Source: Hyaloperonospora brassicae (Eukaryota; Oomycota; Peronosporomycetes; Peronosporales; Peronosporaceae). From it: a stretch of DNA of 64,000 nt. The DNA is taken from the NCBI GenBank assembly GCA_947650285.1, contig CANTFL010000298.1:1-64000 (forward strand), in the 5' to 3' direction. Under the pieces are notes generated by a model. The model was not told the origin of the DNA and did not search any database. It saw only the letters and a program-made list of their open reading frames with translations. The translations under genes were made by a program, and so were the position numbers. Position 1 is the first letter of the stretch. Each line of letters opens with the position of its first letter. Shown piece after piece: positions 29,939-41,618 of the stretch.

Positions 29939-30643
29939 CCATCAAATAAATGCTCGAGGTCAGTAGGGGCGGAGCGCCCTACTGATCCAGCAACCTCAAG
30001 ATAATTTGAAAATCTCTTGACGAAAGTTGCTCCAGATACACAATCATTGTGTGTCTCTGCACCTGGTGATGAGATATCACTCATCAACTTGAAGTTGGAA
30101 GCGACAAATGATTTGTCGCTTCGTGCCCTAGTAGACTGTGAAGCGTCGAACTACTTTGTTCTTCACCAGTCACTAGAGGGTCGTAGGCTCAAGTTCGTTG
30201 AGCGCGACATTCCCCTCACAAGGATGACGGTGCGCTTTGCAACAGGCGCATCGATAACCGTTGAGAAACGTGTAGAAGGAATCCACTACACGCTAGAGGG
30301 CGAACATTACGATGATGACTTCATCGTACTAGATCTGGATGACAAATTCGATGTCATCCTGGGATTACCTTGGCTCAGAAAGTACGAGCCAAGGGTGAGC
30401 TGGCAGCATCGATCCGTGAAGATGCCTGCCGCTTGTTCATCATATGGCCATCTGATGAACATCTTGGAGCGTCCACAAGCGTGTGGATGTTCTGCGAGTG
30501 AGTGCGATGGCCTCACTTGCGGTACGGTCGTTAGCACGACTGCACAAGATCACAGTGTAGTTGATCACTACACTGTGGAGCAAGCTCCCGGCGGCTGTAC
30601 AGAAGTACAGGCTGCGCCGAAGGTCCACCACTCGAATAAGTAG
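29939..30643 (+). pseudogene. Protease region of element C pol
   Basis: 30017-30643 is open for 208 residues, longer than in B: RALVDCEASNYFVLHQSLEG (Gly to Glu at 30140-30142, as in B), TRMTVRFATGASITVEKRV, DFIVLDLDDKFDVILGLPWL. In frame with gag across the UGA. The same active-site change in both B and C means it was inherited, not acquired after insertion. Confidence 0.88.
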
Positions 30644-32060
30644 AGTGGACCGGGACATGGATGCATGCCTAGCGGGCAGCATCTTAGAAGAAAGAAGTCT
30701 GTTGCCTCCAAGTGGCAACATGGAAATCCTAGGTCGACTGGAGAGCCGATCGTAGAGGATCGGTCCCTGACTGTGGTTGCACAGCCACAGTCAGAAGATG
30801 TCGAGGGAATAAGTCATCACGTACTTGGGAAGGACTTCCTTAAGAGTCTCATGCTGAGGGATAAGGTTCTCAGCATCCTGTGGAAACAAGTTCACAGGAA
30901 GAAACCGAGACGTTGAACGTCTTGGTTAATGACGGATCAAGCGTAGGCGCTTATACGCTTGATCTGATTGTGCCTCCGAAGTTAACTTCGGAGATAACTC
31001 AGTTGCCAACGCTAGAACCGAAACGGTTCTTGCGTGATCTGCGCAGTGGCAAAGTCAAGCAGATCTGCATAATCGTCACAGAGGATGAGTATGTGACCGA
31101 CATTCGGTCGGCAACAGTATTTGCTGAGAACGAACGGGTTCTCAGCAGCTCATCGATGGATGAAAGTGTCCTCGATGAGAGGACTCGGTTTGAGCGATAC
31201 GCGTCTCAATCCTGGGAGTAACTTCAGGCAAATGCTTTGTATAAGGATTTGATCGAATTCAAGGACGTGTTCCCTGAATCTGTACCTTGCGAGTTGCCTA
31301 AGGAAAAAGGCACTCGACACGAGATAGAGCTCAAACCGGGCTCGAAGTACTGTGTCATGAAGTAGTGGCCACTGCCTCGTGAACAAGTACTAGCGATCGA
31401 CAAGTTCTTTGCCGATCGCTTAGCAGCGGGCTATGTGAGGGAATCAACATCCCCTCACAGCTCTCCGACCTTCTGTGTGCGAAAGGCCACTGGAGGGTGG
31501 CGGATAGTGCACGCATTCAACAAGTTGAATGCTGCAACGGTACCGGCTCAGACGCCGATACCATGAAGAACGTTATCATAGATGGCATGTCAAAGAGTAC
31601 CATCTTCTCGTCCATGGATCTGATGGGAGGATTCTATCAGATCCTCATGCGTGAACGGGACATTCCGTACACGGCAGTGAGCACCCCTAGCGGGATGCTG
31701 TGAGAGTGGCTAGTGATGCCACAAGAGCTGAGAAACGCCCCTGCAACGTTCAACAGATGTGGCACAATTCTGTTGAGACCGGTGCGAGACTTCGCACCGA
31801 GTTACTTCGACGATGTGTTCGTCCATAGCCGGGCTATGGACGGAAAGACGGACGTTGAAGTTCACAGAACTCACGTTCGTCAGGTTCTTCAACTTATGCT
31901 CAAGTATAAGTTGTACGCCAACCTCAAGAAGTGTATATTCGCGGCTAGCAAAATACCACTTCTTGGGTGCATCGTGAGTAAACACTGCGTACGCCCTGAT
32001 CCCGAAAAGATCAAGGCGATCACCGACTGGCCAGTGCCAGTCGATGTCAAGGGACTTCGT
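30644..32060 (+). pseudogene. Reverse transcriptase of element C
   Basis: Linker 30665-30890 continues the protease frame; the RT N-part (30880-31221, METSSQEETETLNVLVND...) is in the -1 frame, as in B. It lacks B's 1-nt deletion but has a stop at 31219-31221 (WE stop) and the shared amber at 31363-31365. At ~31561 C has a small deletion and at 31701-31703 a UGA (GML stop EWLVMPQ). SMDLMGGFYQILMRERDIPY and YFDDVFVHSRAMDGKTDVEV are intact, so the catalytic box is preserved here. Confidence 0.88.
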
Positions 32061-32756
32061 AAGTTTCTTGGGCTACCGGCGTACTTGCACAAGTACTCGC
32101 GCAACTACGCCGAAATGACGATACATCTTTCTTGTCTGCTCAAGAAAAATGTCAAGTGGTTATGGAACGCTGAGTGCCAGCGTTCCTTTGAAGGTATCAA
32201 GCAAAGCTTGATGCAATCGCCGATCTTGGCGATTGCAGATCAGGATAGACCATTATATGTGGTCTGTGACGCAAGCGATTTCGCAATCGGCTGTGCGTTA
32301 ATGCAGTTCGATGCAGATGGCGCGGAGCGCGTCATCTGTTATCAGTCGCGTCAGCTGCAAGCAGCTGAGCGTAATTACCCAGTGCATGACAAGGAACTCC
32401 TTGCCATGAAATACGCACTGGCTAAGTTTCGCGTCTATCTCCTGGGAGATAGACCGTTTGTTGTCCACACGGACCATGCGTCACTACGCACGACCGTAAA
32501 CAGCCCACACCTCTCGCAAAGAATGGCGAGGTGGCTGTCTTTCTTCGCGGAGTACAACTTCTCCGTGAAGTATAAGCCAGGACGACTCAATGTCGTCGGT
32601 GATGCGCTTTCTCGCCGACCCGATTTCGAGTCAGACGCTCAATCCAACAGTGAGGATGACCCACTGATTCAACACTTACAGTCAGAATTCCATCGTCAAG
32701 TTTATTTGACGACGTGCGAAAGACATACGCGGAAGATAAGGAGCTTCTGCGATTGA
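32061..32756 (+). pseudogene. RNase H of element C
   Basis: Continuous with the RT thumb in one open frame (31713-32756): LGCIVSKHCVRPDPEKIKAI, LHKYSRNYAEMTIHLSCLLK, VVCDASDFAIGCALMQF, YPVHDKELLAMKYALAKFRV, HTDHASLRTTVNSPHLSQRM, KYKPGRLNVVGDALSRRPDF. The catalytic Asp/Glu/Asp series is present except that EADALS of B reads VGDALS. It ends by a frameshift near 32690 before the integrase. Confidence 0.9.
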
Positions 32757-34844
32757 TGGATCATCTGGTGAATCCATCCAGTAAATCCATGAGGGATTTA
32801 CCGGCTTTGTACCGATCCTCATCGGATCGGTATAGTACACGCAACGGATTGCTGTACTATACAGCTGTTGCCGACGACACGCCTCGTGTCGTCGTACCCG
32901 CTCATCATGATTTTCGTTTGCGCATCATGTATGATTGTCTCGATGCCCCAACAGGCGGCCATCGTGGAAGGGAAAAGACTTACCTCACGGTAAGTCGCGA
33001 CTTTTACTGGCCCCGCCAGTATCAGTTTGTTCGCAAGTACATACGTGCTTGCGAAGTTTGTCAACGGGTGAAGCCTAGTCCTTCATCCCGTGTGCCATTG
33101 CAGCCTCTGCCTGTTCCGACAGAGTGCCGGCAGTCCGTTTCAATGGACTTCGTCTTCGGTTTTTCCGAAGACGCTCACAAGAATAATGGTATTCTTGTGT
33201 TTGTTGACCGATTCAGCAAGATGGTCCATCTTGCTGCTGTACCCGAGTCGACCAAGGCTCGAGGTTGTGCTCGTGTCTTTCTCGACACGGTCTTTAGACT
33301 CCACGGGTTACCCCGTGAACTCGTATTCGACCGTGACCCTCGGTTCACGGCGGAATTTTGGCAAACCGTGTTCCGTTCTCTTGGAACACGATTGAAGATG
33401 TCCACTTCTGACCATCCGGAAACAGATGGTCAGACGGAACGAGCGAACCGTGTCCTCGAAGAGATCCCTCGATGACTTGTCCACTCGTTTCCGAGTTGGA
33501 GCGAATTCCTACCCATGGTGGAATTCGCGGTGCATGCTTCTACACAGCACACACCGTTTTACGTGAATGGCCTACGCCATCCACGAGCGCCCACCCTTAT
33601 AGAGTGTGACTCTTGTATAAGGGGGAGGGACTCGCTCGAGCAAAAACCGTTTTGGCTCTTGCTCATCACGTGTCGACGCTAACGTCGTCACGTATGATGC
33701 CGATGTCGATCAAATCGACATCGATGAAGAAGATCATCTCAATAATAGCGAAGACGCTATTATTGATTCGGATGATGATGACGATTCTGGTATATTCAGC
33801 ATCGCCAACGATTATGTCAGCGAGGAAGAAGACAACCTCGCTGAAGAAGAGAGCAATCTCTTAGCAGTGCGCACGAAGCGCACTGCCAGACAAAACAAAG
33901 AGTCAGCAGAGAACTTCCTGCTGGCTCGAGAGGCGGTAGTTCGTTTCGTTCAGGACTCCATCGCAAATGCGGTGGACCGTCAGAAACGGAACGCAGACAA
34001 GAATGGAAGAGCAAATATTCTTTCATTTAGGGTTAACGACCTAGTACTACTGTCTACGGTAAACTTACCTGGACATGCAGTCACTAGTGTCGGTAGTAGT
34101 AAACTACTGCCGAAATACATTGGGTCATTTCGAGTGTTGCATCGCAAGGGCAATGCATACACACTCGAATTGCCACGTAGGATGCGTGCGCATCCTACGC
34201 TTTATGTGGGGAGGCTTAGGCCGTACTGTCAGTACGAGCCTTCTTCTTCCGATGAAGATAGCCCCCACGTTCAAGAACATCCATCAAGTTCTTGCGTTCG
34301 CGCTCCAGACGATCCGTCTGGTCGCGCAGATATGATACCTCGGAACTCAACCGAGATATCTCCCCGCGAGCTGTCGCCAGCTCGCCGAATAGGGAGCGGA
34401 CATCCGGCTCGACCTGAAGCTGCGCTGTGGCATAATCGGCGAGATCCCTCGCCCGATCAGCCTAGTGATCCTTGCGGTTCTTCCGCACGGTATCAGTCAA
34501 AGCGTAGCGCCGATCGCGATCGTGCTTCAAGTCATCGCGCAATTCATCGATTGCGCGATCCATCTCGTAAGGGTCGAGATGGTGAGCCGAATCATCTGGA
34601 GGAGGTCTTTCCTCCTCCACCACATCGTTTGGTGGATGCTCACGGTGATCAACGCTTTCTAGTGGAGAGTATATTGAACCACCGTTACGATTCAGGATCA
34701 AGGAAGAGCTACCTCGTCCAGTGGTGGGGGTATCCACCCTCTTGGAACAGCGGGGAGCCCCGCTCTCAGCTGTTGATGGATGTTGAAGGTCTCGTCCGCC
34801 AGCATGAGGAGACTCATCCGATTGGCCCTGTGGCCCATCGGTAA
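32714..34844 (+). pseudogene. Integrase with chromodomain, element C
   Basis: 32714-33475 is an open 253-residue frame: H2C2 domain (HHDFRLRIMYDCLDAPTGGH ... CEVCQRVKPS) and all three catalytic acidic residues (SMDFVFGF; VFDRDPRF; DGQTER). It stops at 33473-33475 after LEEIPR, as in B. A 12-nt in-frame deletion relative to B follows at ~33529. The acidic linker (~33685-33865) and 33867-34844 (325 residues) carry the GPY/F module (IGSFRVL, Pro to Ser) and an intact chromodomain near 34655-34800 (FLVESILNHRYDSG, YLVQWWGYPPSWNSGEPRSQ, LLMDVEGLV). Confidence 0.9.
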
Positions 34845-35822
34845 ACACGCGCCCTAAGCGCTTGTAGACGGATTGCAAGTTTGCAATCGCGTCACGCATC
34901 TCAGCCGAGATGTGTGCCCTTCCCCAGGGCAAACTTAGGGAATACACGTCCCTATGTGCACGCTGCGAGTTGTCAACACAACTCGCACAAGGGTCTCCTC
35001 ATGTGAGGCGAGGAATGTCTGCCTCACTCGACAAACAGTGCAACCGGTACCTAGCACCGGTTGGCGTTCGCCTTTCAAACCTGAGTCGTACTACCTCAAG
35101 TTTCTTGAGCCACCTCTCTTGTCCAAAATTCTTTACGTTTTGGACGAACGCGTTCCACGCAGCCAAAATCGATGCTTTGTCACGCTTTTGGTTGCCGTTG
35201 TACCATCGATGTCTAAGAAAGACATCGAGATAAAAATCTTCTTCAGCGCGAAAGTTCTTCGCGCTGGAGCTCCAGCCGTGAAGCTCGGTTGCATCGAATA
35301 AGGGTATTAGATGGTGTTGGCCTGTCTCGTGAGACAGGATATTGATGAGCTGTTCGGGCAAACGCCACGGCTTCAACTCATCACGCTTCACAGTGGTACC
35401 CTTGTCGGTACCACGGCTCCCAGATTGACGACGGCTCGCGCCATCGTCATCACGCTCGTGCGAAGACCACGAGCCGGCGGTGGCAAGGAATAATATTCCC
35501 CACCGTCCTGATCATCATCATCACTGCCGAACAGACTGTGATGCAACTAACGAGTCCGTTTGTTCGGCAGTGTCCTTGGCGAATACTGAGGCGTCGTCGG
35601 TGAGCGAGACGCCTCTGGAACATTGCCCGAGTCAGATACGTCTGACTCGCCAGAGTAGATGACCTCAACGTCGGGGTCATCATGCGCACGCGGTGCTGTA
35701 CGGCGTGCACCTGCATCACCTGTTGCTGCAGGCGAAGAAGGAGCAGAAGACGACGAATCCTCTGCCGCAGAGGCTGGCACAGCACCGGGCTGTGTGGGTC
35801 TTGAGTCACCTCGCATAGACAT
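34845..35822 (-). pseudogene. Antisense gene of element C
   Basis: Same gene as at 21799-22777 in B. Frame 35822-35547 (91 residues, nearly identical to B), then the shared TAG, then a 1-nt loss near 35465 shifts the frame; the core is open at 35391-34999 (LKPWRLPEQLINILSHETGQ ... LRFERRTPTGARYRLH) and the tail at 34947 downward. Differences from B are few. Most of the protein is thus still legible, but not in one frame. Confidence 0.6.
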
Positions 35823-35940
35823 GTTATCTATGCGAGGTCAAGCGAAAAGTAAATGGAACGGACCCAACAAGTGCTCCCTGTCCCAATGGTGCCCAACGGG
35901 TGGCCACCGTATTTTTGATAGTCACACGGTGACTATCAGT

Positions 35941-35958
35941 TGAGGGGGGGGGGGGTGA
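35941..35958 (+). other. Polypurine tract of element C, expanded
   Basis: TGA, then 12 G, then TGA before the LTR; B has 6 G at the same place. Confidence 0.75.
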
Positions 35959-36350
35959 TGTAACGGGGCAGCCCTTTACATGGAATTGTCACTTTCCTTA
36001 AAGTGACAATAAAGAATATGAAGTTGAATATTCTTTAAACAATATCACCAAAGTGGTGATATTGAAGGGTCGACCAAAGGGTCTGTTCATTGGTTGATAT
36101 CGTGATGATATCAACCCACCAATCGCCGCAAGATGTGCGCAATGAGTGGTGACGAGACGTAACCATACATCCAGTTAAATTAGTATAGTTAGACTAAGTC
36201 AAACGAAGAGACAATGTGTTTAAAGACTTAATTATATTAATATAACAGTTCTACTTTTACCCTACCTACGCTTCCTCGCTTGCCACGTGTACGTCCGTCA
36301 GGGCACCCAAAACCCTTGCGTTAAGTTACGCAAGGGTGTGCCCCGTTACA
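35959..36350 (+). repeat. 3' LTR of element C
   Basis: 392 bp, TGTAACGGGG...CCCCGTTACA, followed by GTCAT. Confidence 0.95.
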
Positions 36351-36440
36351 GTCATGATCAGCAACGACCGTTGAGACTTGCCGATGCATTCTTTAATACA
36401 AGGAACCGGTCCATCGTGGCTACATTAAAGAACTCGTTTG

Positions 36441-37208
36441 TGTAGCAACAAGGAGCTGGGATACCACATGATCAGCTCTATATCAGCTTCTGCGTTTCCA
36501 AGCAACGAAATCGACGTTCAATATACGCAAGTTATTCGAACGAACACTGACCCGTCACTAGGAAGCCGACAGCTTGCGCCAGTGTCGGCCCGTGCGCTGC
36601 TGCATTAGACTTATTCGGAGACAACAATCCAATGGTGCCAAAACGTCTGACTGAAAGGTCGGTCTCTTTCCAACGCTGGTCGTCAGATCTGTAGACGGCT
36701 GCTATCATCGATCAGGCGCAGATCCACTCTGACGGGGTTACACGTCGACTGGTAGTCGACAATTTGTGTGGTGCACACAAGGGATGGGATCCCCTTTTAA
36801 AGTAATATCAGAACAAAGTATCAATTGTTGAAGACTGATGTCTGTCAACCATTGATTACGAGATCTTTTGAGAGGTTTATTTAGGACATTAGCGAATAGT
36901 TTATTTACTTTGTACCTATGGTGTTCTTTTAGGTTACAAGAAGAGATAAAATACAGTTCCCATTTAGATCCGATAGACACGTGCCTTTTGAGGCGTCTTG
37001 TGATCTTTAAAGGGGTAGCAACGACTTGATAAGGTAGCTACTCCTTGCACTCTGTTCGTTGATCCTCTAAATCGTTTGGGTCCCCCTGGAGCAATTACCG
37101 TAAGATCTCTAAGCTTTTTGACTCTTTGAGTCGGGTTCGTAGGACCAAAGTTACTCGTAAGAGCGTTAAGTCTTCCTCTGACTTAAGGAGCTGTGTAGCT
37201 CCGCTACA
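36441..37208 (+). repeat. 5' LTR of element G
   Basis: 768 bp bounded by TGTAGC and GCTACA, inverted 6-bp ends, and followed at once by a primer site. The right end is secure; the left end is inferred from the inverted ends. It has small hairpins (GTCGACT/AGTCGAC near 36748; GGAGCT/AGCTCC near 37187). Confidence 0.6.
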
Positions 37209-37210
37209 CT

Positions 37211-37228
37211 TGGTAGCACTTGTAGTCA
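37211..37228 (+). other. Primer-binding site of element G
   Basis: TGGTAGCACTTGTAGTCAA, sharing TGGTAGCACTT with B and C, so the same tRNA primer is likely. Confidence 0.65.
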
Positions 37229-37267
37229 ATCTACGCCTGAGTTGGTAACGACTGATGTTCTGTGAGG

Positions 37268-38032
37268 ATGGAGCAATCCACACCCCTCTCTGAGGCCCAA
37301 AAGGTCGCGCTTGAGAAATTGACCGCGGTCGTAGGCCCATAGTATGTGTAGTTTTTAGCTGGACAAGGTCTCGATGTGCTCCATGCACGAGTCGAGACCT
37401 TCATGCAGTATGAAACGGCCTTTTTAGGGTAGGTTCAGAACCGAGAAGCGTCGGCTATGCCAACACGCTACGTGGCGATGCCAGATGAAGAGGCTGAGTT
37501 TGTTCCCAAAGGGCGGACGTTAAACAGTACTCCGGGAATAAGGGGGAAATTTGACCCTCTGGAATATGTGAGATTGAAATGGCCATGAACTCTGGCATTA
37601 TCTCACTGGACAACCAGCGGTTGTCGTTGGCTATCTTCAAGATCGATGGAAGAGCTAGAGAGTGGCCTCTAACGTGTGGAACGTTAGTCGAATTGGCGTT
37701 TTCCACATGGGATTCGCTCATGTTAGACATTTCGCGAGTTTTCTCGCTGCCCAACCAGGCTAATTGCGTGCGCGTACGCTTCTTGTCTACCCGTCAGGGT
37801 CAAAAATTATTTAACGGACTATGTCCAGGAGTTGAAAACTCTGATGACTGCGATGCAGTCTGACCCTCTCCCTGGGACTGTCTGTGTGAATGTCTTCATG
37901 GAAGGTCTTCGATAATGGCGTTTCCAGGACCAAGGTGTTTCGGATCTATCCCTCTACTTTTGAGAGAGCTGTTAGCATCGCTCAAAATGCTGAGCACAAC
38001 TTCAAGTCGGCCAGACTTGGTTGGAATATGTA
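37268..38032 (+). pseudogene. gag: gag N-terminal part of element G
   Basis: From ATG 37268: MEQSTPLSEAQKVALEKLTA, then DEEAEFVPKGRTLNSTPGIR, then in other frames KNYLTDYVQELKTLMTAMQS (~37808), LPGTVCVNVFMEGLR (~37873) and AVSIAQNAEHNFKSARLGW (~37968-38028). This is the capsid order of oomycete Ty3 Gag (YVQELK...VFMEGLR...AVxIAQxAE). Several frameshifts. It is cut by element E after ARLGWN. Confidence 0.75.
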
Positions 38033-39182
38033 TGTGGTGGAGTGGTAATCGCTCTTATGAGGAGTCGATTCCAACTCTCCACTGGCGCCCGAACGACCGA
38101 CTAACGGAGGGGGTACTCCGGTTTCGTGTTCGTGATTGCCTTCCTTACCTTGTGTACCCGTCGGTAGGGCAAGTTGCACTCTTCCAGGTAGACTCGTGTC
38201 AATGGAAAACTTGACCGTGTTTGCGATGGGGGTCGAGGGTCGAGCACGGTGTGGAAACCTTCACACCACGATCGGGGTCGGTGTGATGACGTGGAATTCG
38301 TCACGCGATCACTTGTATGCTTGTGGGGTGCTCGATATGAGTCACCCTAATCTGTAACAGATCGCCTTGTCCAAATGTAGACCTTGATTCGCGAGCCTTC
38401 TGACCACTCGAGCCGTCTCGCGATATTAGGTCCTCAACCACAAATGGTTCCCTGTGTCCGGTCGCAGTTGAGGTGTTGTTTAAGAGATCCAGATCCCTGG
38501 CCAACCAATTCAGGGATATCGCTTGATTAAAGTATGTAAACCTTTCCTTGACGTCGGGTGGCCAATGATCCACCCGGAGGAGAAGTCGACACGTGTTGAA
38601 GCAAATTGAACTATGTTTAATGTTAACCAATCAAACCCAACAACCCTATCCCTATCCTCATTTCTTGGACATCGTTTGCCACATGACGCTCTCTCTAGAC
38701 GGTAGCGATCTTGTACTTGCGTGGCCCACACCTAATATACTTATCTGATCGCGATCACATACCTGGTCACTGATCACGATCTCGATCGCTTCCTGATCGT
38801 GATCGCCTTGCTGATCGCGAATCACATGGTGTGCTCCACAACAATCTGATTTCGATCATACACCTGATCTGGATCGTGTACCTGATCATTGATCACGATC
38901 TCAATCACTAATCACGATCTCGATTGCCGCCTTGATCTAGATTGCCTTGCTGATTTCGGTTCCCTTTTTGATCGACTGATCGCCATGATTACCTTCCGGC
39001 TCATACCTTGATCCAAGATCGCAGGTCGCAACCTGCCCGTTCTGATATCCATTTTAGTCTGACTGTTCAACGGACGCGATCTCACCAGATGTGGGACCGG
39101 GCCGGTAACCATTACCTGGCTCGGACATAACGGGAATGCGATTAGTTCCTCTATAGCGAATTTCCATAGTCGCTTTACCACA
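38033..39182 (-). repeat. 3' LTR of element E
   Basis: 1,150 bp bounded on plus by TGTGGT and ACCACA, 6-bp inverted ends. 38365-39182 is repeated at 49131-49966 with very few changes; the right copy has an extra 18 bp near 49690. 38033-38364 is not in the right copy but matches the solo LTR at 8687-10636, supporting the left boundary. Confidence 0.75.
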
Positions 39183-39273
39183 TTCCTCCTCTGCGCCCTT
39201 AGTCGCCACACAGTGTCGATCTGACTGCGCACTTGTCTTTTTGATTGGTCAGTCCCTCGTGTTAACTTACGCC

Positions 39274-41618
39274 ATGTCGACGACAAAACCTTCCGGCACC
39301 TCTTCTTCTTCAGATTCAAGCGAGTCATCTCTTGGTCTTTATCAGGTGACGCACTTCCGCGATCCCAATGAGTCGTACGCCGGGTCGTACCCGCTTCTTC
39401 CCAGTACCAAGGTGAAGACCGCTGCGTGCGTTGATCGACCGACGATGATTGGAATGGTCGCCGATCTTTACGGCCACATGGAGATCTACGAGGCGATCGT
39501 GAGGCGTTACGGATCCCTTGAATATGCCCTGAAAGAAGTGAAGCACCGCGGCGATCGCCTGGAGCAGAAGTTGAACACGTTGCATGAATTCGGGATCGAG
39601 TTGCGTAGATATGTCAAGCATCGCTTCGATCGATCGTCCTCCACTTTCCAGAAGGCCCGTCAGCGCAGCAAAGAATGCGAAGGCGTCTTGAACAATAAGA
39701 AGGATCGGGTGGCGAGAATTCACGACTTGAAGAACAAGATCGAGCGCTTGAAGACATCCTGTCTTAAGCTGTTTTCTCTCACCTAGATTAGAGTCGGCGT
39801 GGCCAGATTGCTGTTTGTGCGTCTCTCGAGAAGAAGTATCGGCAAGAGATCAGCTCGCTTCATCCAAGTTGAAATCCCGGATTTCGAAGCTGCGGTCGAT
39901 CCGGGATCTTCGGGACGCCGACGCGAAGAAATACCAGGGCGCCTCTGCTCGCAATCAGCAGAAGATAGCCGATCTCGAGAAACAGATCACGTCATTTTCT
40001 ACGCTGCGTGATCTAAATGGCGCGGAGATCACGGATGAAAAAGCGCGAACTGGATCGACTGCGCAAGGTGATGGCGGATTTTCACTTCGAAAATGCGTGT
40101 CTTTAACCTAAGATCCAGGACCGGGAAAATGCTCGTGATGTCGCGATCGCCGATTGTGATCTCGCTGTAGCTGATCGCGACCAACTTCGGGCTCATCTGG
40201 CTTAGCTGTCATCTGGACGTCCATTTGCTACAGCGTTAGTTCCAGCTTCTTCGGGCAGCAATCGTAACCGGAGCGACAGTAACCATGGCCTCCCGTCCAA
40301 GAGTTCTCAGGTCTCCTAAGACTCCTCTCCTCCGACCCCGACCAGGTCTGCGACGCGATCTGCCCGCTCGAAGTCTTCCGCTGGACCTACGCGATCATCG
40401 CCATCCACGCGATCAGGTGATACGGTGCAGGCGGATGCTTCTAAGTCACGGGACAAGATCCAGCAATCGGGCAAGCCTGCGTCGCGTACAAATCCAACCA
40501 AGTCCACTACGTTCCCACGATCGACCTTGCCCACGCGATTAGCTAGGTCGGCTTCGGCTGAAAATTCCGAACAATCAGATGAGTCGCTGCGAGCGGTCGA
40601 TCCTCCCAAGTCTACTGCATCCGCACCGGGAGCAGCTCCGCACGATTGCCTTCTCACGGGAGGTCATCTAGTTCAACGCGATCCCCTAAGCCCAAGCGAT
40701 CGGTATCGTCCAAGCGTTTACCAGGGGCATACCCAAAGAATCCAGCTAATCCTCCTCCGGTATAGGGGGATCCGGTGATCTCCACGAAGACGTTGCAAGA
40801 AGAGATGGGAAGTCGAGCGAATCCGGAGAATCGGTCTACTTCGTCATGCGACTTGAGCGATTCGTCCAGTTCTTCGGGGGATGCCACCCGCGCCGCGCTA
40901 TCCGATTCGCGATCTACTTCCCCTAGACGAGCTTCGACTTCCGCTAAATCGTCCAAACTTGATCAACCTGTATCCACGATCTTCATTGAAGAATCCAACC
41001 CCAACTCGCGATCTTCTTCTCCGGCTCCATTGACGACTCATAAGAAATCAAAGGTATCTGAAATCGATCTTCTGGGCGAGCCTTCGAGCGATTCGTCTGG
41101 CTCTCTCAGCATGTCTAGTGATGACCGTGAGGGCGTGAACAATATGTTGTCTCCCGGCCATTACATCGCGCTGCCAACCACTCGTGTACCGCGCGATCAG
41201 CGGATCCCTGGGTACAGCTGTCGCGTTCCCCGGTCCACTTTTCAAGTAAAAACCTGGTCGTCGTGTCAAGTCAGCTATACCAGTGTCGCTACGCTGGAAG
41301 TGGACTTCATGGTCAACATTTCTCCAAGCCGAAATTCTTTCCGTTCCCCGCGTACAAGACATCGAGGCCGTCGGCACTCCGGGCTTATCAAGGGGCTCCC
41401 AAGTAAATTTCTTCTGCCCAGAACACGTCTCTCTACAGCCAAAAACCATGGGAAATTCTCGATCAATCGATCGAGCGCTCTCATTTCCAGTGACTGGGTG
41501 GTTTAAGGAGTTGGTGGAAACGTATCGTGCGATCGTCATCGACAGGCGCTTTATAAATCGATTCATTTTCTCCCCATCTCCGATCAGCAGCGCCAGGCAG
41601 ATCCGGAGTTGGACGTAG
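39274..41618 (+). pseudogene. Antisense gene of element E, broken
   Basis: Opposite strand to gag-pol, first ATG 92 bp inside the 3' LTR. 39274-39786: MSTTKPSGTSSSSDSSESSL, then DRPTMIGMVADLYGHMEIYE and a charged helical stretch (LKEVKHRGDRLEQKLNTLHE). 39815-40111 continues coiled-coil-like text (NQQKIADLEKQITSFSTLRD). 40285-40780 is Ser/Pro/Arg-rich. 40775-41506 has a Ser/Asp-rich segment, then TRVPRDQRIPGYSCRVPRST, FQVKTWSSCQVSYTSVATLE; 41283-41618 has GWFKELVETYRAIVIDRRFI. These lie in at least four frames, so the copy is dead, but the composition is protein-like throughout 2.3 kb. It has no similarity to the antisense gene of A-D. Function unknown. Confidence 0.6.

Larger units (their letters stand above)
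28378..36350 (+). mobile_element. Ty3/gypsy chromovirus, element C
   Basis: 7,973 bp, perfect 5-bp target duplication GTCAT (28373-28377 and 36351-36355). LTRs 389 and 392 bp, roughly 95% identical by eye. Same gene order as B and very similar in sequence; C keeps several parts intact that B has lost (YFDD in RT, uninterrupted RNase H, in-frame chromodomain). Confidence 0.97.

Noticed and set aside
34462..34947. 161-codon minus-strand frame under the chromodomain of C
   Set aside because: It overlaps the well-conserved chromodomain on the plus strand; only the part beyond the pol stop can be credited to the antisense gene.
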